A stretch of DNA of 64,000 bases, from contig NC_092805.1 in the NCBI RefSeq assembly GCF_040954645.1, positions 71,657,186 to 71,721,185 on the forward strand, read 5' to 3'. Shown piece after piece: positions 57,648 through 64,000 of this stretch. The notes under the pieces are model-generated. The model saw only the letters and a list, made by a program, of their open reading frames with translations, was not told the origin of the DNA and did not search any database. Within the stretch, counting starts at the first letter, position 1. Each line of letters begins with the position of its first letter. The translations under genes were made by a program, and so were the position numbers. This DNA comes from Diabrotica undecimpunctata. Its lineage: Eukaryota > Arthropoda > Insecta > Coleoptera > Chrysomelidae.

Positions 57648-60600
57648 TTATTCATGGTATTTGTACACACCCTGGATATTGTAAACTCCTCGTATCTTTT
57701 CTGATTCTACATGTCTAAGAACATAGCTGTTTATTCCATTTTCATTTTGTATGATGTATGGACCCCCAAAAATAGGCATTAGCTTTGCACACACGTCTCC
57801 CGTGAGATTTGATACTCGTAACGCCCTTACAAGCACCTTTTCTCCCTTCTGGAAAGTCACTGGTCTTCGTTTTCTATTCTGGATTTGCCTTTGGAGATAT
57901 TTTTCATTACTGCGCTGCAGCCTCCTTCGAACAGTTTCCAATACTATTTGATACTCTCTCTGCTCCGGTTCTTCCCATGGCCGTACTGGCATAATACCCT
58001 TCATGACATATTCCGGCGTCTCTTTTGTCACCGTACTTGGAGTGGTGTTCAAGTAGTTTTCGATTTCTGCCACTTTCCTATCCCATCGTCGATGTTGTCC
58101 AATGGCAGCAATGCGGAGGAATTTTGTAGTCTCTTGTATAAAACGTTCTGACGGATTACTTTTAGGATGTCGGATACTGACAAAATTTGTCCCTATTCCC
58201 CTGTCTTGCAACTGTCTCTTAAATCGGTCACTCCGGAAATACGTAGCATTGTCTAAAAGAATTTTCCTTGGTGTTCCTACGGTGGCTATAAAATTGTCTA
58301 TCTTTCTCATAATTTCTTCCCCCTTTGTCGTACGGCATGTGTATAGCTTTACATATTTCGAAAAAATATCTACCATCACCAAAACATGTTTGTTCCTCTG
58401 CGTGGTCATTATCAGATCACTTAACATATCTATTGCTACAATGTCTAATTTTTGGTGGGATACAATATTTTTAGCCACATTTTTATTTCGGAAATTTCTG
58501 CTTTTATATTTTTGACATGTTTCACATCTTTGGGTAACTTCTTTTGCAATCCGGTAATCTTTTCGGCATATATAGTTTTCGCGAAAAACCAGCCAAACCT
58601 TCCTGCTGCCGATATGTCCATTGTCCTCGTGTAATTTCTGTATGATCCTTTCTGCCAATGTCTGTGTTATCACGTACAGTTCCTTTCCATCAATTCGTTT
58701 GAAAAATATACCGTTTTCCCTCTCCGCTCTTCTTTTTTCTCTTTCTTCCAGGTCTTCTTGATTTGTTCTAATTTCGTTTAACGAAAATACACCTTCCTCT
58801 TGTGTCAAAATGTTCAGTCCTACATGAAAAGCAATTACTTCCTTTTTCCCCGAGTCTCCATCCCTTGTGAGAGCGTCGGCTATAATGTTGTCTTTTCCTT
58901 TTATATATCGAAACTCAAAGTCATACTCCTGTAGTAACAAAATGCCTCTATGTATACGATTGTTAACCAGACGATTTTTCATTATATGTACCAAAGCTGC
59001 ATGATCAGTTTCGATTGTGAATTTTGCTCCCAACAGATAAAATATTAACTTATATACACAGAAAAGTACGCTAGCAAACTCTAGTTCAGTCACACTGTAT
59101 TTTCTTTCGTGTGTTTTTGTCACCCGGGAACTAAAACAAATCAGCACTTCTTGATTGTTTTGTATTTGCGACAAAACTCCCGCAAATTTTTGTATGGATG
59201 CATCAGTTCGTAGTATGAAAGGCAACTTGTACATGGGATGATATATTTTCGTTCCTTTCAAGAATTCCTCTTTTAAAATTTGAAAAGCTTTCTCTTGTTC
59301 TTCTTTCCAATTCCATTTAACACCCTTCTTCAATAATTTGATAAGAGGAATTTCCTTCTGGCTTAAATCAGGAATTAGTTTTTTTTTAAAATAGTTGATC
59401 GTCCCGAGAAAACCTCTCAATGTTTTTAAATTTGTTGGTCTTGGGTATTCATCTATGAGTTTTACCCGGTCCTCGGCTAAACTAACTGTTTGTGTGTCCA
59501 ATTTAAATCCCAAATATATCACTTCTTTTGGAAAAAATTGACATTTTTCAATATTCAGTTTTAATCCGGTCTTGTCCAATTCTCCCAAAATAATCTTTAT
59601 GTGTTCCAAATGACTTGATGTATCTGGTGAAAAAATGAGTAAGTCGTCGATGTAGTGCACTATGAAATCTTCATATTTATTTAATATTGTATGGAGAGCT
59701 CTTACCAATGTTGCACACGCACTTTGTAATCCAAAAGGTACTACTTTAAATCGGTATACAATACCATCGATTGAGAAAGCGGTGTAATTTCTACATCTTT
59801 CTGCTAACGGTATTAACCAAAAACTATGTTTCAAATAAATTTTAGAAAACATGTGTGTTCCCGTAATTCTCCCAAAAATAGCTTCGATGTTGAGAGGTGA
59901 TTCATATTGAGATACCGTGTGTTGATTTATATTCCGGGCATCCAAACAGAGCCTCAATTCTCCACTGCTTTTTTTCACAATCACGATTGGGTTGATGTAC
60001 GGCGAGTCACATCTCTCTATGATTTGATCTTCTAACATTTTGTTAATTTCTCCTTTCACCTCCTGTCGGTATTTATATGGGATCGGATAAGTTTTCGATC
60101 GAAAATTTCCTAAGTCTTTAACCTCAAATGAATGTTCATACTTTTTGGCTACTCTGTTTTCTTCATTTATTAAATCTTCATACTTTCTCAATATTACACG
60201 CAATTCCTTTTCCTTTTCTTCTCCACATATCAATTTTCTTTCTTTTTCCTCAATTTCTTTACACACATTTATTTTGTATTCTGCCTCCTCCATTTCGCAG
60301 ACTTCTTCAAATACCACTGTTTCAATTGTACCTTTTTCGTCTTCTTTTGTTAATCTTTCTTCTTTTTCTTCTTCTGGGCTCATCTCTTCTTTTGAGGAAA
60401 CCCACTTTTCACTTTCTTTTGCCAATCTCCTCTTTCTTCTCTGTCCTTGCTTCATTGCCAAATTCATTTCCACCGTTTGTTCTTTGTCTAAATCATTTTT
60501 CCGTTTCTCATTTTCCGTTTCCATTTCCTTACTGTCCTGTTCTTCTTCTTTTTCCTCTGTGATTTTCATCGTGTTATTTTTGAAATCTATCACCACATGT

Positions 60601-60929
60601 TTTTCTGCCAATTCATCGACTCCTACGATCATATCATGCGACATGTTTGGCATCACAACACATTGTAGTGCATAAAATTTCTTATCCAATCGTACTTTTA
60701 TTCGTATTCCTTCATTTATCGTTGCCAAAGTCCGTTTATTTGCGCCCACTAAATTTACCTTGGAAATTTTGTAAATCAAATTCGTTAAATTAACTTCCTC
60801 TATTAGTTTTCTGTTGATCAGTGTAATTTCCGATCCAGTATCAATCATAATTTTAATTGGTGTCTCGTTGATAAAACCATCTACAAATTTCAGATTTGTT
60901 ACACTTATTTTGTCCTTATTTTCTGCCAA
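57648..60929 (-). CDS. Gypsy H Pol polyprotein (protease-RT-RNase H-integrase)
   Basis: 1093 codons open from a TTG near 60929; the frame is -1 relative to gag and extends slightly upstream, so it is probably made by frameshift and not from its own ATG. Protease PIKIMIDTGSEITLI (Asp30). A long charged linker (residues about 120-260). RT: CDSPYINPIVIVKKSSGELR (about 307-326), motif A region THMFSKIYLKHSFWLIPL, VVPFGLQSACATLVRAL (B) and IVHYIDDLLIFS (C, 424-435). RNase H: FILRTDASIQKFAGVLSQ, KYSVTELEFASVLF, ETDHAALVHI. Integrase: NGHIGSRKVWLVF and CETCQKYK zinc finger, DIVAIDMLSDL, ILLDNATYFRS, SNPSERFIQETTKFLR, and a C-terminal module ending GVYKYHE. Oddity: the catalytic Asp expected in motif A (KxDL) is Tyr365, so RT should be inactive although nothing else is broken. 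Confidence 0.9.
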   Translation of the reverse strand: MAENKDKISVTNLKFVDGFINETPIKIMIDTGSEITLINRKLIEEVNLTNLIYKISKVNLVGANKRTLATINEGIRIKVRLDKKFYALQCVVMPNMSHDMIVGVDELAEKHVVIDFKNNTMKITEEKEEEQDSKEMETENEKRKNDLDKEQTVEMNLAMKQGQRRKRRLAKESEKWVSSKEEMSPEEEKEERLTKEDEKGTIETVVFEEVCEMEEAEYKINVCKEIEEKERKLICGEEKEKELRVILRKYEDLINEENRVAKKYEHSFEVKDLGNFRSKTYPIPYKYRQEVKGEINKMLEDQIIERCDSPYINPIVIVKKSSGELRLCLDARNINQHTVSQYESPLNIEAIFGRITGTHMFSKIYLKHSFWLIPLAERCRNYTAFSIDGIVYRFKVVPFGLQSACATLVRALHTILNKYEDFIVHYIDDLLIFSPDTSSHLEHIKIILGELDKTGLKLNIEKCQFFPKEVIYLGFKLDTQTVSLAEDRVKLIDEYPRPTNLKTLRGFLGTINYFKKKLIPDLSQKEIPLIKLLKKGVKWNWKEEQEKAFQILKEEFLKGTKIYHPMYKLPFILRTDASIQKFAGVLSQIQNNQEVLICFSSRVTKTHERKYSVTELEFASVLFCVYKLIFYLLGAKFTIETDHAALVHIMKNRLVNNRIHRGILLLQEYDFEFRYIKGKDNIIADALTRDGDSGKKEVIAFHVGLNILTQEEGVFSLNEIRTNQEDLEEREKRRAERENGIFFKRIDGKELYVITQTLAERIIQKLHEDNGHIGSRKVWLVFRENYICRKDYRIAKEVTQRCETCQKYKSRNFRNKNVAKNIVSHQKLDIVAIDMLSDLIMTTQRNKHVLVMVDIFSKYVKLYTCRTTKGEEIMRKIDNFIATVGTPRKILLDNATYFRSDRFKRQLQDRGIGTNFVSIRHPKSNPSERFIQETTKFLRIAAIGQHRRWDRKVAEIENYLNTTPSTVTKETPEYVMKGIMPVRPWEEPEQREYQIVLETVRRRLQRSNEKYLQRQIQNRKRRPVTFQKGEKVLVRALRVSNLTGDVCAKLMPIFGGPYIIQNENGINSYVLRHVESEKIRGVYNIQGVYKYHE

Positions 60930-60979
60930 TTTAATAAATTCCTTCGGGTGACAAAAAATTCCTGTTTGTTTCTTTGTCT

Positions 60980-62443
60980 TTAGTGAGCGCCTTCGTGAAA
61001 AGACGCTTGCTGTTCTTGTTCGCTTCTACTTCTGTCGCTTTGTCTCTCATCCTCATATTCCTCTATGTGTGTGTTATTGACCGCTCTTCTATTTTCTCTT
61101 GGTCTCTCGGATCCGTATCGGTTTCCGCGATTTTCCGGTTCATTCGTTCTATTATTATTTCGGTTTTCCTGATATGTGCGATTGTTGTTTCTATTCTGGT
61201 TCTCTTGATATTTGTTTTCGTTCCATTGCCGATTTCTTTGTTCATAGTTTACTCTTCCGTTGTCTCTACTTTCGTTTTCCCTCCTCGGGACAAATTCTCT
61301 TCTTGTGTACTCTCTCCTAAAGTTTTGTCCTCTATCTCTATAGTCTTGATTTTCTCGTTGTCTATAATTTTCTTGCGTTCTCCTCATTTTTCTTTCTCTT
61401 AATTTTGCTTCTCGTATTTGTAAGAATTGACGTAAATTGTCAATATCTTTGTAGTTTTGTAGAGTTATGTGATCTTCTAAGGTATCTTCAAAATGTCTGG
61501 CTATTAGTTCCACTGGCTGTTCGGACGAATAGTTGTAATGTAAGTGTCTTGCATTGTTGTATAGTTGTAGGGCATATGTTTTTTCTGATATACCTATACT
61601 ATCCTGGTATCTCCCATTTTGTAATTCCTTGTTTATCTCTATCTGTTGTATTTTCCCCCAGAAATAATTCAGAAATTTTTGTTCAAATGTTTGCCAATTT
61701 TGCAATTCTTCTTCTTTGTTATCAAACCATAAACTTGCCTCATCTTCAAGATGGTTCCTTATCGTTTTCTTTGCTGTTTCGAAATTACCGATATGTCGTA
61801 CTTTCTTTTTTAAATTGTTGATGAAAATTACTGGGTGTAATTTTTTTACGTCCCCGCCAAACTGTATGTGTATTTTTATGTCACCCGGACTTTGGATGAG
61901 TACTTCTCTCCTGTCTCCCGTCTCTCATTGTTTTCTGATATCCTCAATTTGTTTTTCTATTTCTTTCTTGTCTTCTTGTAACGCCATTTCAAATTTTGTT
62001 TCTAACTGTTCCAATTCCTTTTTCTGTACAGTCTTAATATCTTTCATTTTAGTTTCTATTTCTTCTCTCTGTATCTCTAGTTTCCTCTCTGTTTCTTCTC
62101 TGACTTTTTCTAAACAGACTTTTACCTCATTTTCATATTTGTCCAAACGCTTTTCCATTTTCCTATCATTTTCTTCTAATTTTTGTTCATAGTTTTCCAA
62201 ACGCTGCTCTATATTTCTGTTATTTAGTTCTATTGCTTGCCTTGTTTCCCGTTGGTTTTCTTCCATTGTTTGTGTCTGTATTTGCATCATTGCTAATAAT
62301 TTTTCCAGCATCCCTGTTTCTTTTCTTTCCTTCATTATTGTAGCATTTCCTTCATTATCTGATCCTTCATTAATCATTGTTTCCTCTTCTATCTTATCCT
62401 CTTTCCTTTCTTGCGTTTTGCTTTGACTCCTTGTGGTCGACAT
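60980..62443 (-). pseudogene. Gypsy H Gag, one in-frame TGA
   Basis: ATG 62443 (MSTTRSQSKTQERKEDKIEE); 487 codons to TAA 60980-60982 with a single TGA at 61925-61927. N-terminal half: a long coiled coil (RQAIELNNRNIEQRLENYEQ and following heptads to KKEIEKQIEDIRKQ). Past the TGA: a capsid-like part with GDVKKLHPVIFINNLKKK, ASLWFDNKEEELQNWQTFEQ, KFLNYFWGKIQQ. The C-terminal tail is Arg/Asn/Glu-rich (RGQNFRREYTRREF, NRNNNRTYQ) with no CCHC knuckle. Pol overlaps in the -1 frame; I saw no canonical slippery heptamer. Confidence 0.8.
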
Positions 62444-62764
62444 GTATTTGAGTTTTATCCCCGCCTGATATAAAATTTGAAAATACCCGGTCTGCTGTAT
62501 ATACACAAATTTTTCTTTCCCCAAAAATTATCAATTTATCACATAAATTTTAAATTCATCAAAAAATTAAATCAATCAAAAATAGAATAAATATAAAATT
62601 GTACCTAGATAAAATAACTCGAATAATATTCCATAAATTTTCAAATAAATATATCAAATTCTTTCCGACGGGCAAATAAATTCTCTCAATCACCTGTTTT
62701 CCGTTTCTGATCCTTTAAATTCACAACTAGAGATACTTTTAAGCCCCACGTTGGCTGGCCATGT
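62444..62764 (-). other. Gypsy H leader and primer-binding site
   Basis: Untranslated leader between the right LTR and gag. The primer-binding site reads TGGCCAGCCAACGTGGGGC on the minus strand, close to the TGGCGCCCAACGTGGGGC form common in insect gypsy elements. Confidence 0.7.
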
Positions 62765-63275
62765 TGTTGTGATCTGCTTTATGATGTTTTATTATTAATT
62801 AACACTAATTTAATTAAGCCAATTATTTAATTAATTAATTCACTAATTTATGCAGAGTCATACAAATCAATTACTATTAAAAATTCTCAGGGTGCCTTCT
62901 TAATTTTACTTTAATCAGTTTACTTTATATTATCTCTTCTAGTGGGTTCAGTATCTCCTAGTTGCTCATAATCGGGATAGAACAGGAAACGGAACTAACA
63001 TTAAAACAACATAAATATGCACACAAATTATTATTTATTTTTAATAAGCAATACGATGAATATTAATAAATAACTTTTGTGGGCAATTATCTTTCCCAAC
63101 AAACTCCTATACTCTAAATTTAATTTTAATTACAAACTATCTATTGATCTGTTTTATAATAATATCTACTAAAAAATTGACCATATAAAATATAATTTAT
63201 TCACAAAAAAATAACTCTTTGAAACTTGGAATCTTAGTTCGTATGCTTATATTTGATTTTATCTTTAGAATATCT
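62765..63275 (-). repeat. Gypsy H right (5') LTR, truncated
   Basis: 511 bp matching the beginning of the left LTR. Similarity stops abruptly at AGAATATCTT (63275); the remaining ~880 bp are not seen in the window. Confidence 0.9.
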
Positions 63276-63276
63276 T

Positions 63277-63540
63277 GTAACGTTAGGCACCAATTTGTAA
63301 CGTTCCAACGAACATTCATTGGGTGCCAATTTGTAATCCTTCGAGGCTCAATTTGTAACATCCCAACGTTGAGCTGCTGTTGTCAACTTGTAACCGCAAA
63401 CCTTTTAGTTTGCTGCTACAATCCGACTAACATCACTAACAACGTTGGAGTGACAAATCGTTTCCCGTTGGGACCAATTTTTAACGTCATAACCCCTAAT
63501 GTATCAATTGCAAAATTGCTACATTAGACGTTATACGAAA
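63277..63540. repeat. Short repeats CCAATTTGTAAC with primer-binding-site look
   Basis: (G/C)CCAATTTGTAA(C/T) or close variants occur at 63289, 63325, 63349, 63383 and 63470. On the minus strand each reads GTTACAAATTGG(C/T)..., that is an LTR-like end (TTACA), AAT, then TGG as a primer-binding site begins. The block replaces the rest of gypsy H's right LTR. May be a patchwork of another LTR element's junction; unresolved. Confidence 0.4.
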
Positions 63541-63773
63541 TACTCCCTGGCTAGCTCACTCAGGACGTGAATATGGCCTACTCTGGAGCAACACACGCAA
63601 ACAAGTAAAAAGAAGAAACAATACACAGTTAAATTAACACATGTTTATTAAAATATTAAACCAAAAGGGCAGAAAAATACATGTTTAAATATTATATTGA
63701 ATTTAAATAAAAATTATTTGACTTCTTGCTACAGTGTTACATTATAGTAAGGAAAAATGCTTGTCACCAAATC
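63541..63773. other. No gene seen
   Basis: AT-rich, with ACACATGTTTATTAAAATAT near 63640 and no coding motif. Confidence 0.4.
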
Positions 63774-63971
63774 CTAGGTTTTATCCTGGTCTTTTCTGCT
63801 ATGGTTGTTAGCAAGCCATGTTGTTAGTTGTGGATTTTCTTGCCCTGGAGTCAACTCTCCTATTGGAATGATAGTGCCATTCTCAGGCCGGTTGGTCTTC
63901 TGGATGTTAATATAAATTGACCCGCACCTGAGAAATGTATCCCGGAGGTTGACTAAAATGAAGAAAAACAC
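63774..63971 (-). CDS. Small unrecognised ORF, possibly a terminal exon
   Basis: 65 codons on the minus strand ending at TAG 63774-63776. An acceptor-like TTCATTTTAG (ending about 63953) precedes NLRDTFLRCGSIYINIQKTN, followed by GTIIPIGELTPGQENPQL and TTWLANNHSRKDQDKT. Composition looks coding, with balanced charge and no low complexity, and the frame may be an exon beginning inside the listed ORF. I recognise no family; it could be host or element sequence. Confidence 0.3.
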   Translation of the reverse strand: MFFFILVNLRDTFLRCGSIYINIQKTNRPENGTIIPIGELTPGQENPQLTTWLANNHSRKDQDKT

Positions 63972-64000
63972 ACCTTGCTTCAGAAAATGGTGAAACCAAA

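Larger units (their letters stand above)
56102..63275 (-). mobile_element. Gypsy H: nearly complete Ty3/gypsy element
   Basis: Left LTR 56102-57493 complete; right LTR from 62765, identical over long stretches but cut at 63275. Minus-strand gag and pol. Polypurine tract AAGGCGGGGATT abuts the left LTR (57494-57505). Primer-binding site TGGCCAGCCAACGTGGGGC lies three bases from the right LTR (about 62743-62761). No env. Pol is entirely open, gag has a single stop. Confidence 0.9.

Noticed and set aside
57751..62192. Many Phe/Ser-rich plus-strand ORFs
   Set aside because: Antisense of the gypsy H pol and gag genes, whose purine-rich coding strand gives open pyrimidine-rich complements.

Overview
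This window is eukaryotic DNA, almost certainly from an insect and possibly a beetle (inference). It is AT-rich and has spliceosomal introns. It is filled end to end with transposable elements of families typical of arthropod genomes: Ty3/gypsy elements (one with an env-like gene), a Polinton/Maverick, a pogo, two piggyBacs, a P/THAP element, a Penelope-like element and several LINEs. I found no confident single-copy host gene, tRNA, rRNA or CRISPR array. Most coding regions are decayed; the best preserved are the pogo transposase, the Polinton integrase, one gag-pro ORF and one 1093-residue gypsy pol ORF.

Layout. 1-2.9 kb: a decayed MULE-like transposase with a SWIM finger, a diverged tandem repeat and a piggyBac C-terminal remnant. 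3.2-14 kb: a Polinton/Maverick remnant, with protein-primed DNA polymerase B on +, and integrase with chromodomain plus cargo ORFs on -. It is interrupted by a ~1 kb TIR element (5377-6372), a complete 2.77 kb pogo element (7413-10177), 48-bp minisatellite arrays and a 49-bp retroposed scrap. 14-15 kb: tandem repeats that may be the Polinton's terminal region.

15.06-39.9 kb: a nested stack. Gypsy A (env-bearing, + strand) is split by gypsy B (17416-24278, TSD AACT). B's left LTR is itself split by a LINE (17830-19642, TSD ATGATCCT). A is split again by gypsy C (24652-37662, TSD CTGT, 1.6-kb LTRs, no RT), and C's gag is split by a near full-length LINE (29542-34307) that carries an antisense gypsy fragment. 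A's env holds a small LINE fragment (13-bp TSD). A's 3' LTR is cut by a Penelope-like element with inverted repeats (39863-42454, 12-bp TSD).

42.6-64 kb: a pogo/Tigger-type TIR relic between TA microsatellites, a LINE tail, gypsy D (gag to RT) cut by Mag-like gypsy E (47010-51377), and a P/THAP element split by a piggyBac (52264-53902, TTAA). Next come a candidate hammerhead-type ribozyme at 55.9 kb and a nearly complete gypsy H (56102-63275). H has an open pol frame but an Asp-to-Tyr change in RT motif A and one stop in gag. The last 700 bp hold short repeats with a primer-binding-site look and one unrecognised small ORF.

The genes do not form a host pathway. The window is a record of successive transposition, with relative ages readable from nesting and target-site duplications.
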